A model generated the notes under the pieces. It worked only from the letters and a program-made list of their open reading frames with translations, was not told the origin of the DNA and made no database searches. Positions 29,661-37,309 of a stretch of 41,361 nucleotides of DNA are shown here, one piece after another. Made by a program: the position numbers and the translations under genes. Each line of letters opens with the position of its first letter. Position 1 is the first letter of the stretch. The DNA comes from an uncultured Akkermansia sp. (GTDB lineage Bacteria > Verrucomicrobiota > Verrucomicrobiia > Verrucomicrobiales > Akkermansiaceae): contig CANRLM010000010.1 in assembly GCA_947631435.1 (NCBI GenBank), forward strand, positions 1 through 41,361, given 5' to 3'.

Positions 29661-30011
29661 TTAGAATTGCAGCCCGGCCTGACGAGCGGCGTCTGCCAGA
29701 GATTTGACCTTCCCGTGGTAGAGGAAGCCACCACGATCGAAAACAACTTCTTTGACACCGACGGACTGGCTCTTTTTGGCGATCTCCTCGCCCACCTTGG
29801 CAGCGGTGTCCACATTGGCGCGGGAGAGACCCAGAGCTTTGGAACACGCGGCGCAGAGGGTGCGTCCCTTCGTGTCATCAATGACCTGGGCGTACACGTG
29901 CTGATTGGAGAAGAACACAGCCAGACGCGGGCGCTCTGCGGTACCGGATATCTTCTTGCGGATGCGAGCGCGAACGCGGCGACGAACGACTTTACGATTA
30001 ATCGTACTCAT
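29661..30011 (-). CDS. rplR: 50S ribosomal protein L18
   Basis: 116 residues from [21 protein letters not shown] longer frame starts at 30131, but its extra residues are junk overlapping rplF, and the ATG at 30011 gives the normal L18 size. Conserved are [24 protein letters not shown] and the C-terminal [20 protein letters not shown]. It binds 5S rRNA in the central protuberance. It lies between rplF and rpsE. Confidence 0.96.
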   Translation of the reverse strand: MSTINRKVVRRRVRARIRKKISGTAERPRLAVFFSNQHVYAQVIDDTKGRTLCAACSKALGLSRANVDTAAKVGEEIAKKSQSVGVKEVVFDRGGFLYHGKVKSLADAARQAGLQF

Positions 30012-30036
30012 AATGGAAATGATAAGTTGAATGAGA

Positions 30037-30576
30037 TTACTTGCCGACGCTCTTGCCCTCCTTGCGGCGGATATGCTCGCCCACGTAGTGCACGCCCTTG
30101 CCCTTGTACGGCTCCGGCGGGTAGTAGCCACGGACTTCGGCGGCGAATTGACCGACGACCTGCTTATCGATACCTTCCACCTTGATTTTGGTGTTCTCGG
30201 TGACCGTGACAGTGATGCCTGCCGGGATGGGGTGCAGGATGGGGTGGGACTTGCCCAGGGCCAGATCCAGCTGTTTGCCCTTCACCGCGGCTTTGAAACC
30301 GACGCCCACGATCTCCAGCTCCTTCACGAAGCCCTTGGAGACGCCTTCCACCATATTGGAAAGCAGAGAGCGGTTTGTACCGTGCAGGGCACGCAGGCGG
30401 CGGGAATCATCCGCACGCTTCACGCTTAGCTCCGAGCCCTCCACGGAGATGGAGATGCCTTCCGGCAGGGTCCAACTCAGCTCGCCCTTGCCGCCTTTCA
30501 CGGTGACGAGCTGATCCTTGGTGGACACCGTGACACCGGACGGGATGGAGATAACTTTCTTTCCTACTCGTGACAT
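30037..30576 (-). CDS. rplF: 50S ribosomal protein L6
   Basis: 179 residues, starting [15 protein letters not shown], with two repeats of the L6 fold and the C-terminal signature [23 protein letters not shown]. The length is normal. It sits 25 bp upstream of rplR and 21 bp downstream of rpsH, as in canonical spc operons. L6 lies near the factor-binding centre of the 50S subunit. Confidence 0.97.
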   Translation of the reverse strand: MSRVGKKVISIPSGVTVSTKDQLVTVKGGKGELSWTLPEGISISVEGSELSVKRADDSRRLRALHGTNRSLLSNMVEGVSKGFVKELEIVGVGFKAAVKGKQLDLALGKSHPILHPIPAGITVTVTENTKIKVEGIDKQVVGQFAAEVRGYYPPEPYKGKGVHYVGEHIRRKEGKSVGK

Positions 30577-30597
30577 GATGTAAAAGCGGGTCAGGGG

Positions 30598-30999
30598 TTA
30601 CCAAACGAGGGCGATAAGTTCACCTCCGATGCTCTGCTTGCGCGCTTGCGCGCCGGTCATGAGCCCCCGGGAGGTGGACACGATTGCAATGCCGAGCCCG
30701 TTCAGCACGACGGGAATCTTCTCGGATGTGACGTATTGACGGCGTCCGGGACGAGAGCAGCGTTTCACGTTTGTGACGATGGATTTACCATCCTTCGTGT
30801 ACTTGCACTTCACGGTGATCGCTTTCTCCTTGCCCTCGCCGGTTACTTCGTAGGACCAGATGTAGCCCTCCTCCTGCAGGATGCGGGCAATCTCTGCCTT
30901 GATCTTGGAGAAGGGAGCGCTGAAGGACTCGTTGCGCGCCTGTCCGGCGTTCTTCACGCGCGTCAGGAAGTCTGCAATAGGATCAGTTAATACTGCCAT
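30598..30999 (-). CDS. rpsH: 30S ribosomal protein S8
   Basis: 133 residues from MAVLTDPIADFLTRVKNA. A frame from an upstream TTG adds three residues; the ATG at 30999 is the better start. The C-terminal half has the S8 signature (YVTSEKIPVVLNGLGIAIVSTSRGLMTGAQAR followed by GGELIALVW). S8 binds 16S rRNA helix 21 and in E. coli represses the spc operon translationally. It directly follows rplE by 15 bp; rpsN (S14), usually between them, is missing. Confidence 0.97.
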   Translation of the reverse strand: MAVLTDPIADFLTRVKNAGQARNESFSAPFSKIKAEIARILQEEGYIWSYEVTGEGKEKAITVKCKYTKDGKSIVTNVKRCSRPGRRQYVTSEKIPVVLNGLGIAIVSTSRGLMTGAQARKQSIGGELIALVW

Positions 31000-31014
31000 G
31001 GTAGTCAAAAAAGG

Positions 31015-31587
31015 TTAGGCGGTTTCTTCTGTCTTCTTGTTCGGCTTGCGGAACGGGAACCCGAGCTCGCTGAGCAGGTCGCGCCCCTCGGCATCCGTTG
31101 GTGCGCTGGTCACAAAGATGATATCCAGCCCCACGTTACGCTTGATCTGGTCAAGCTCAATCTCCGGGAAAATGGATTGGTCCGGGATTCCGACGGCGTA
31201 GTTGCCGCGTCCGTCGAAGGACTTGGTCGGCATTCCGCGGAAGTCGCGGATATTCGGCGCGGTGATGTTGATGAAGCGATCGAGGAACTCCCACATGCGC
31301 GTGGAACGCAGGGTAACTCGCGCCCCGAGCACCTCGCCCTCGCGCAGTTTGAAATTGGCTACGCTCTTGCGGGCGTAAGTGACCGACGGCTTCTGGCCGG
31401 TGATTTTCGAGAGTTCTGCCACGGCGTCTTCCACGGCCTGCTTGCGGTCCTGGTGTTTGCCCATGCACGTGGTCACCACGATCTTCTCCAGTCGCGGGAT
31501 CTGGTGCACGTTGGCATACTTATGCTTTGCACGGAGGGCCGGTACGACCTTCTCCTTGTAGTATGTCAGTAGTGTTGGTGTTTTCAT
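31015..31587 (-). CDS. rplE: 50S ribosomal protein L5
   Basis: 190 residues. The family features are visible: TYYKEKVVPAL near the N-terminus, IPRLEKIVV, the segment TGQKPSVTYARKSVANFKLREG, LRSTRMWEFLDRFINI, and a C-terminal GLDIIFVTSAPTDAEGRDLL. L5 binds 5S rRNA and contacts the P-site tRNA. It is the second gene of the operon, 58 bp after rplX. Confidence 0.97.
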   Translation of the reverse strand: MKTPTLLTYYKEKVVPALRAKHKYANVHQIPRLEKIVVTTCMGKHQDRKQAVEDAVAELSKITGQKPSVTYARKSVANFKLREGEVLGARVTLRSTRMWEFLDRFINITAPNIRDFRGMPTKSFDGRGNYAVGIPDQSIFPEIELDQIKRNVGLDIIFVTSAPTDAEGRDLLSELGFPFRKPNKKTEETA

Positions 31588-31645
31588 TGGTTCAGCGGGT
31601 CAGCTAGTTGTTTTGGCTTAAGCGCGGAGTCTCTGCCTTCCGGCG

Positions 31646-31870
31646 TCAACTCACTTTCTTCACATTCGAGATGTGGATGGCGCCGTCTATCTCCTTGATG
31701 CCCCCGTCAGGATCGTCCTCCGTCGGCTTGGTTGCTTTCTTCAGCTTCCGCGCTCCTTCGACGATAACTGTTTGCTTTTTGGCATCAACGCTCAAGACAA
31801 CACCACGCTTGCCCTTGTTCTTGCCGGCAATGATTTGCACATCATCGCCTTTCTTAACGTGGGTCTTCAT
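31646..31870 (-). CDS. rplX: 50S ribosomal protein L24 (short form)
   Basis: 74 residues from [20 protein letters not shown]. The KOW motif is plain ([19 protein letters not shown]), followed by [13 protein letters not shown]. It is about 25-30 residues shorter than the E. coli protein at the C-terminus. A longer frame to 32191 is spurious, because it runs through the promoter at 31929-31957. It is the first gene of the operon here; rplN, which normally precedes it, is not found upstream. L24 initiates large-subunit assembly. Confidence 0.93.
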   Translation of the reverse strand: MKTHVKKGDDVQIIAGKNKGKRGVVLSVDAKKQTVIVEGARKLKKATKPTEDDPDGGIKEIDGAIHISNVKKVS

Positions 31871-31901
31871 CGTTTGTGCTTGATTGTTTTTCCTTTCTCC
31901 A

Positions 31902-31919
31902 CTCCGCACCGGCGCGGAG
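31902..31919 (-). promoter_or_regulatory. Hairpin in the leader of the ribosomal operon
   Basis: Perfect inverted repeat CTCCGC-N6-GCGGAG in the 5' untranslated leader, between the predicted transcription start and the rplX start codon. A role as an autoregulatory target is only a possibility. Confidence 0.4.
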
Positions 31920-31928
31920 GAGCGACCC

Positions 31929-31957
31929 ACTTTACTCTCTCCCTCCCCATTCGTCAA
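31929..31957 (-). promoter_or_regulatory. Sigma-70-type promoter of the rplX-secY operon
   Basis: On the minus strand: TTGACG (31952-31957), 17-base spacer, TAAAGT (31929-31934). The -35 box differs from consensus by one base, and the spacing is ideal. The predicted start near 31922 gives a leader of about 50 bases before rplX. The remainder of the 31871-32162 gap shows no convincing gene. Confidence 0.6.
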
Positions 31958-32162
31958 GCATAATCTCTCCACGTTCACATTTTTTTTATCCCGCGCATTG
32001 TTCTCGTCTCTCAGCACGGCCGCCCCCTTTCTTGCCGCCCCGTTTCCGCGCCGAGCTACAGGAAGGCATGCTTTGCTCGGGGACAGCCGGTCAACGGTGT
32101 AGAATCCTTCTTGTACGAACGCCGTCTGCTGCTTCTGATTCCGGAAGTTACCATGAGTCGAA

Positions 32163-33449
32163 CTATGATGGGATGAGATGTGGTAATCCACCCATGTGCC
32201 CGGTTAAATAGCTCCGTCTGATATCTTTGTCCTTGCGAATCTCTATAAAATCCTCAAAAGATATCAATTGGCTGGACTTAGAGTGATTTCGTTCGACAGC
32301 CCACATTTCATCCCTGCGGAGCAGAGTTTGATCCATAAGCATGACGTCATGCGTGGTAAAGATGAGCTGCTGACGGTAATGTGTTTCAGTTCTGGCAATT
32401 TTGAGTTGTTGCTCGAGCAGATAGCGTGACAAATTGGTATGGAGGCTGCGGTCGAGCTCATCCACGACATAAACTCGCGGTCGTACCTCATAATCTATTA
32501 ACGTGGGCAGCAGGTGCAATAAGCGGCGCGTTCCATCAGACTCATCAGTAAACAGAAAGGGAACGTCTTTGCCATTTTCATCATGGTGCACGGATAAGCA
32601 ACGATAGGCATGGATTCCATCGTCTGCTTTGATCAGCACTAACGTGGAATCTTCGGTATTGAAGATGACCCCGGCTTTGCTTTGTTTGAATTTTTCAAGC
32701 ACATCCTGACTGATGTTTAATTGCGCCATATTCACTTCCGTCAGCTTCAACTCATCCACCCCGGTATCGGCGTTGCTCAACGCACCGCTGTACAGTGGCA
32801 GCTGCCTGATCAAATCGACTCCCAGGGATATGCGTCGGCTGTCTGCCGAAATAATGCACAGAGAGTTCCGGAACCAGTCATAGATGGGGGTCAGGATGGA
32901 TTCGATGCCCTCGATGCGGTATGCCTGCACGGAATGAAGGAAGATGGAACCGGGGGCAAGCGATTCCCCCAACAGTTCCAATTTCTTTCTGCTCTCCCGA
33001 GAAATATCGATGTTCTTCCCCATGGAGAATGAATCACCGGTACGGTGAAAGACCCGGACTTCTTTCTTGTCCTTAACACAAATCAGAGACTCCTCTTCTA
33101 CCTCTTTGCTCTTGACAGACAGCGAATATTCCCACACGCGTTCATCTGCCAGTGCGCAAATTACGAACACAGACGGTGTGTTGGAGGACTCAGAATCCAA
33201 CTTGAAGACGTCGGTTTCAATCTTGCCACTCAACACCATCTGCTGAAAGTGGTAAAGCGCTTTCACAAAATTGCTTTTCCCGGAGGCATTCCCTCCAAAA
33301 ATGGCGCTGATCGGAAGTAAATGCATGCTGCGGAATCCGGGAGCTTTTTGCAATGTCGCACGATCAAACATCCCTTTCCCCGCAATCATTGAAAACTCGG
33401 CTTTGCCCCGGAAGGATCTGTAATTGGAGAACGTGAAGTTAATGAGCAT
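32163..33449 (-). CDS. AAA15/AAA_21-type ATP-binding protein, solitary
   Basis: 428 residues from [15 protein letters not shown]. The ABC/SMC-like ATPase head is recognisable: Walker A GGNASGKS at about 52-59, Walker B VYVVDE at about 326-331 followed by LDRSLH, and an FTTHD switch at about 364-368. The C-terminal half after the ATPase core is short. Relatives include the RloA/abortive-infection class of OLD-like ATPases, often paired with a small RloB partner; no such partner lies next to it. A defence role is plausible but unproven. I chose the ATG at 33449 because a strong promoter lies just upstream and would fall inside the longer frame from 33536, and because AGGGAAAG precedes this ATG at good spacing. 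The gene is followed by the ribosomal operon on the same strand but separated by its promoter. Confidence 0.8.
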   Translation of the reverse strand: MLINFTFSNYRSFRGKAEFSMIAGKGMFDRATLQKAPGFRSMHLLPISAIFGGNASGKSNFVKALYHFQQMVLSGKIETDVFKLDSESSNTPSVFVICALADERVWEYSLSVKSKEVEEESLICVKDKKEVRVFHRTGDSFSMGKNIDISRESRKKLELLGESLAPGSIFLHSVQAYRIEGIESILTPIYDWFRNSLCIISADSRRISLGVDLIRQLPLYSGALSNADTGVDELKLTEVNMAQLNISQDVLEKFKQSKAGVIFNTEDSTLVLIKADDGIHAYRCLSVHHDENGKDVPFLFTDESDGTRRLLHLLPTLIDYEVRPRVYVVDELDRSLHTNLSRYLLEQQLKIARTETHYRQQLIFTTHDVMLMDQTLLRRDEMWAVERNHSKSSQLISFEDFIEIRKDKDIRRSYLTGHMGGLPHLIPS

Positions 33450-33471
33450 AACTTTCCCTGTCTGTCTCGCC

Positions 33472-33499
33472 AGTTTACCACAGCATTTGTTTATGTCAA
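33472..33499 (-). promoter_or_regulatory. Promoter of the AAA ATPase gene
   Basis: On the minus strand: a perfect TTGACA (33494-33499), 16-base spacer, TAAACT (33472-33477). The expected start near 33465 gives a leader of about 16 bases containing the purine-rich AGGGAAAG. It fixes the start codon at 33449. Confidence 0.72.
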
Positions 33500-33536
33500 T
33501 GCAGAGGTCGTGATTTTTTCGCAAGTAATGCGTCAT

Positions 33537-33775
33537 TTGATGCGCTCGTCCCTCCGGTAAGTTTACGGGCTGAACTGAACGACAGTTTTTATCCTCTCAG
33601 GGCAGATCAAAATGTCACGAGATGTCAAATACGAGCAAAAACTTTCCCTTTGCGCGAAAAACGAATAATAACGCAAGTGAAATATCGGGGAAAGGAATAC
33701 AGAATCGTGTTTTGAGGACGCAGGGAGCGCCTGGGCGTAGTATGGCGCTGAGGCGAGGCGGAGGGAGGAGCCGGA
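33537..33775. other. Gap between AAA ATPase promoter region and the ankyrin/transpeptidase gene; no gene seen
   Basis: Contains one short inverted repeat, AACTG-N5-CAGTT, followed by T's on the plus strand (33573-33590). This is at best a weak terminator, and in the wrong orientation for the flanking minus-strand genes. Otherwise nothing is recognised. Confidence 0.3.
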
Positions 33776-36097
33776 TTATTCCCGGATGACGACTTCAGAG
33801 CCGAGGGGGAGGAGATTGAAGAGCGTTTGACAGACATCGTGCTGCATACGGACGCAGCCATGGGAGTCCGGCGTGCGCAGGACATCGCCGACGTGGAGGC
33901 CGACGCCGTCGTTGGTGAGGCGCATGAAGAAGGGCATGGAGGAGCGGTAGAGGTTGGAGCGGTGGTGGCGGTCTTTTTCAGTGATGCGGAAGAAGCCGGT
34001 GGGAGTGGCATGTCTGGGGCCTCTGCCGGTGCAGACCGGGAAGTCCATGGCCGGGCGGCCGGCTATAATGAAGAGCCCTCGCTGGGAGGAAAGGTCGATG
34101 ACGACGAGGAACTTGCCCGTGGAACTCAGGGCAACGGGGTCGCGCCACGTGTCGTAGGTGAGGGGGTAGTCATTGCGATTGCGGAAAGAGAGATAATCTG
34201 CCGGGAAACGGACACTGGGCAGGACGGAAGAGACGATGTGGTCGAACCTGGAGGAGTTGTATTCGATGAGGAGTTTGAGGGAGGCATCGCGGTGGAGCTC
34301 CCGGGCGAGGAAAAGTGGCGATTTTTTGTCACGCCCCCAGAGGTCGGTTCTTGCGCCGGCATCCAGGAGCAGCGAGAGGAGTTCCGGGTTATCGCAGGTG
34401 ACGAGCAGGTGCATGAGGGCAGAGTAGCCGCGGCGATCCAGCGCGTTGACATCGGCGCCCCTGTCCAGGAGTTTTTGAATGGTAGGGATATGGGGTTGCT
34501 TTTCCCTGACCGAAAGCATGAGCGAGGTACGTCCCTGAGCATCACGGACGTGGGGGTCGATGACGATATCGGTGACATGGCGCTGCTTGAAGAGCTCAAT
34601 GATGAGATGGCGCTGCTTCGGATTTTTGAGGGCAATTTTTAAGGCGCTGTCGCCCCGTTTATTCAGGAGCGTCGTGTCCGCGTCGGCATCCAGCAGGGCG
34701 GTGGCGGCTGCCACATCGGCAGGGTCATCCGCAGCCGCACGAGCCATGAGTGGCGTGTTGCCCTGCTTGTCTGCCGCATTGATAGCCGCGCCGGCCCGGA
34801 GCAGCAGCTGCACCGTGCGTGCGGAGGTTGTGATATGCAGGGGCGTTTTGCCGGATGGCGTCGCAATATTGACATCGGCTCCGGCTTGGATGAGGGCTTC
34901 GACGCGTTCGGGGGAATCTGCGGCGAGGTGAAGCGGGGAGAGACCCTGCTCATCCGGTGCGTTCAGTTCGGCTCCGGACTTGGCTAAAAGTCGTATAGAA
35001 TCAGTGTTTTCAGCAAGGTGAAGCGGCGTTCTGCCGTGTTCATCCGCCGCATTGACCGCCGCGCCGGCCCGGAGCAGAGTCGCCACGTACTCCGGGGAAT
35101 TGACGAAACGATGCAGCAGGGTCTGCCCTGCGGGGTCTTTGGCATTCACATCGGCGCCGGATTCAGCCAGGAGTCGTATAGAAGTCGTGTTTTCGGCAAG
35201 TTGAAGCGGCGTCATGCCGTGTTCATCCGCCGCATTGACCGCCGCGCCGACCCGGAGCAGAGCCGTCACGTGCTCCGGGGAATTGACGAAACGATGCAGC
35301 AGGGTCTGCCCTGCGGGGTCTTTGGCATTTACATCGGCGCCGACCTGGTTAAGCAGGCGCAGTATACCGCGCTCGTACAACAGCCGGGGGTGTTCCTGCA
35401 GCAGGGCGGCGGCGGCAGGCAATTCCCCCTGCAATAGGGCGGCGGCGAATTGCTGAGCGGGGGTAAGATAATCGGGTGGCAGTTGCAGCGCGATCGCGAG
35501 CTGAAGTCCCTCCCCTGTCATATCCGCGGTTATCGGCACAGTGGGTGCGCCTTCAGCTGCCTGCGGGGCGAAGCGAACATGGAGAGCCAGGTACTCTGCG
35601 CTCCCTGCCGGGAAGGGGAGAACCTCCGGTGGATCCGGAATTGCTGTGTGGTCATTCAAAAAACGCAACAATTTGAAGACTCGTGCACCATTGGCGTAGT
35701 CCAGCGCCGATTTCCCCTTCTCACTCACGAGTTTTACATCGGCTCCCTTTGCCACCAGCCAGCAGACGATTAAGATGTCGTCGGAAGCCGCGGCGTACAT
35801 GAGGGCGGTTTGTCCGTACTTGTTTGCGGCATTCACATCGCCCCCTTCTTCGATGGACCTGAGCTTCCTGAGCAGGGTGGCTGTGCGTCTCTCTTCCTTG
35901 CTGAGACTGCTTCCTTCCGCGTGCTTTTCCCGGTCTGCCGGTATGAGAGCCATCACCCCACGCTGCGGGGAGGCAGACGCTGACTCTTTTTCCTGCCCGC
36001 GCGCTACGCCGGAACAAATCAACACGCCGACGAATAAGTATGCTACATAGCGCTTACAACAAGCAAACACAGCAATGCTTTCTGACCGAGGCGGCAT
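33776..36097 (-). CDS. Exported ankyrin-repeat protein fused to an L,D-transpeptidase (YkuD) domain
   Basis: 773 residues. An N-terminal signal peptide (about 1-34; CCKRYVAYLFVGVLICSGVA) targets it to the periplasm. Ankyrin repeats cover about 40-110 and 245-610 (many GADVNAxDxxGxTPLH-type units). The C-terminal domain, about 655-773, begins FLVVIDLSSQRG and carries ATPTGFFRI, GLHVGD and SHGCVRM with catalytic Cys748 and His746, the L,D-transpeptidase signature. Such enzymes cross-link peptidoglycan (3-3 links) or attach proteins to it. All catalytic residues are present. The ankyrin part may dock a protein partner. A 183-bp segment (two repeats) is duplicated near 34990-35355. A TACAAT (36106-36111) lies only 8 bases before the ATG, so the mRNA may be leaderless. 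The signal region resembles that of the two ankyrin genes upstream. Confidence 0.9.
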   Translation of the reverse strand: MPPRSESIAVFACCKRYVAYLFVGVLICSGVARGQEKESASASPQRGVMALIPADREKHAEGSSLSKEERRTATLLRKLRSIEEGGDVNAANKYGQTALMYAAASDDILIVCWLVAKGADVKLVSEKGKSALDYANGARVFKLLRFLNDHTAIPDPPEVLPFPAGSAEYLALHVRFAPQAAEGAPTVPITADMTGEGLQLAIALQLPPDYLTPAQQFAAALLQGELPAAAALLQEHPRLLYERGILRLLNQVGADVNAKDPAGQTLLHRFVNSPEHVTALLRVGAAVNAADEHGMTPLQLAENTTSIRLLAESGADVNAKDPAGQTLLHRFVNSPEYVATLLRAGAAVNAADEHGRTPLHLAENTDSIRLLAKSGAELNAPDEQGLSPLHLAADSPERVEALIQAGADVNIATPSGKTPLHITTSARTVQLLLRAGAAINAADKQGNTPLMARAAADDPADVAAATALLDADADTTLLNKRGDSALKIALKNPKQRHLIIELFKQRHVTDIVIDPHVRDAQGRTSLMLSVREKQPHIPTIQKLLDRGADVNALDRRGYSALMHLLVTCDNPELLSLLLDAGARTDLWGRDKKSPLFLARELHRDASLKLLIEYNSSRFDHIVSSVLPSVRFPADYLSFRNRNDYPLTYDTWRDPVALSSTGKFLVVIDLSSQRGLFIIAGRPAMDFPVCTGRGPRHATPTGFFRITEKDRHHRSNLYRSSMPFFMRLTNDGVGLHVGDVLRTPDSHGCVRMQHDVCQTLFNLLPLGSEVVIRE
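34990..35355 (-). repeat. 183-bp tandem duplication of two ankyrin units
   Basis: Two nearly identical 61-residue blocks (SIRLLAxSGAxxNA ... VNSPExVxxLLRxGAAVNAADEHG) follow one another inside the ankyrin/transpeptidase gene. The DNA is largely identical, so this is a recent duplication. Confidence 0.8.
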
Positions 36098-36457
36098 CGG
36101 AATTCATTGTAACGTTTTGTCCGGAAATCAATGGCAATTTATCATGATATGTCGGACGTGGCAAGGGAAATAACAAAAATCCCTTGAAAGAGAGCCTGCC
36201 CTCGGCTCATTCCTTCGCTCCCTCCCTATTGCCGATGTGGGGGGCACTCCGTCTTCCGGCAGGGTCTGAATTGTTGTTCCTGAGGGAATTATATGCGGTG
36301 TTGCCATTATTTTTTTTGGCGTTGATACCTGTTCCTGTCCCGGTGAACGGGGTGATGTCTGCCGAGTTTTTTTGTCATACGCACGGCATTGAAGAGAGGG
36401 AAACACCCACCATGATTTTTCCCGTGCGTTGAAAAAGGTAGTATGATTTTGCAACTC
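36098..36457. other. 360-bp gap between two ankyrin genes; no gene seen
   Basis: It holds the upstream region of the ankyrin/transpeptidase gene (TACAAT at 36106-36111). The word ggaatgagccg (minus strand, near 36210) is also in the repeats before enzyme copies 2 and 3. Short frames on both strands look non-coding. Confidence 0.3.
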
Positions 36458-37234
36458 CTATTTTCTGCGGCGCAGGCGGCGCCCAACGCAGCCGATGAGG
36501 AGAACGAGCAGTACGCCGCCGATAATGTACCACCACAGGTGACCGGAGGAGGAAGAGGGAAGATGCTTTGCAGGAGAGGGAGTGGTGAGTCGCTTCTGAA
36601 GCAGACGGACGCATGCGGTGCGCCTGTGTTGCTGAGCGAGCTGCAGCAGGGTCTTGCCTTTCCTGTTTTTGAGTTTGGGATCTGCTCCGGCATCGAGCAG
36701 CAGTTCCAGAGCTTTTGCATTGTCGGCCTGTTCCACGTAACGCATGGCAGCGGTTCTACCTTCAGAATCCTTCAAGTCGACTTTGGCGTGGCATGCGAGA
36801 AGTTTTTTGGCACGAGAGGCGCATTCTTTGGAATCCTGGCACACATCCAGAATCATGAGCGGCGTTGTGCCATATTGGGTCGCGAGATTCACGTCGGGAT
36901 GAGCAGCCAGGAGGGCATCCAGGCGAGCATCTATATTTCCCACCACAGTGAGCAGGTGGTGCAGAGCCGTGTTGCCGTCGTTGTCGCGTGCGTTTACGTC
37001 AGCGCCCTGTCGGAGGAGCGATTGGATTTCTCCCTCACTCCCATTTTTGCGAACGGCCAGCATCAGCGGGGTGCGACCCATTGCATCTCTCTCGCTGGAG
37101 AGGTCGCTCTTTTCCTCCTCCGCTCCCGTCGCCCTTGCGAGTATCAGCACCCCTGTCAGGGCAAGAATTGCAAAATGTTTACAATAAGCTAATAATGAAA
37201 AACGGGGAGAGGTAGCGGCGATGTGCATGATCAT
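36458..37234 (-). CDS. Exported ankyrin-repeat protein with C-terminal membrane anchor (paralogue A)
   Basis: 258 residues. Residues 1-36 are a signal peptide (core FAILALTGVLILARATGA). About five to six ankyrin-like repeats follow (RDAMGRTPLMLAVRKNG, DVNARDNDGNTALHHLL, ATQYGTTPLMIL, LKDSEGRTAAMRYVEQ, LKNRKGKTLLQLAQQ). The C-terminus is a Ser-rich linker, one hydrophobic helix (WWYIIGGVLLVLLIGCVG) and a basic tail RRLRRRK. This predicts a periplasmic repeat domain tethered in the inner membrane; the tail also resembles sorting-type C-termini, but no processing motif is clear. The ankyrin block is nearly identical to the C-terminal half of paralogue B. It has its own promoter in the 75-bp linker after B. 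The partner protein is unknown. Confidence 0.85.
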   Translation of the reverse strand: MIMHIAATSPRFSLLAYCKHFAILALTGVLILARATGAEEEKSDLSSERDAMGRTPLMLAVRKNGSEGEIQSLLRQGADVNARDNDGNTALHHLLTVVGNIDARLDALLAAHPDVNLATQYGTTPLMILDVCQDSKECASRAKKLLACHAKVDLKDSEGRTAAMRYVEQADNAKALELLLDAGADPKLKNRKGKTLLQLAQQHRRTACVRLLQKRLTTPSPAKHLPSSSSGHLWWYIIGGVLLVLLIGCVGRRLRRRK

Positions 37235-37259
37235 GAAGGAAACGTGTGAAACTGCGCAC

Positions 37260-37287
37260 AGTATATCTGTTACAGAAGGAAAAGCAA
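37260..37287 (-). promoter_or_regulatory. Promoter of ankyrin paralogue A
   Basis: Minus strand: TTGCTT (37282-37287), 16-base spacer, TATACT (37260-37265), with the ATG at 37234. The whole 75-bp linker 37235-37309 is repeated almost exactly at 38991-39065. Confidence 0.6.
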
Positions 37288-37309
37288 GATAAAAGAAGAT
37301 TTGCGTCTC

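Noticed and set aside
31976..32162. Possible degraded gene between the AAA ATPase and rplX (frame with [18 protein letters not shown])
   Set aside because: No recognisable family, no start signal, and it merges with the spurious L24 extension.
31871..32191. 107-residue N-terminal extension of L24
   Set aside because: It runs through the operon promoter and leader hairpin and has no similarity to L24.
33450..33536. 29-residue N-terminal extension of the AAA ATPase
   Set aside because: It would contain the TTGACA/TAAACT promoter, and family members begin at the [17 protein letters not shown] strand.
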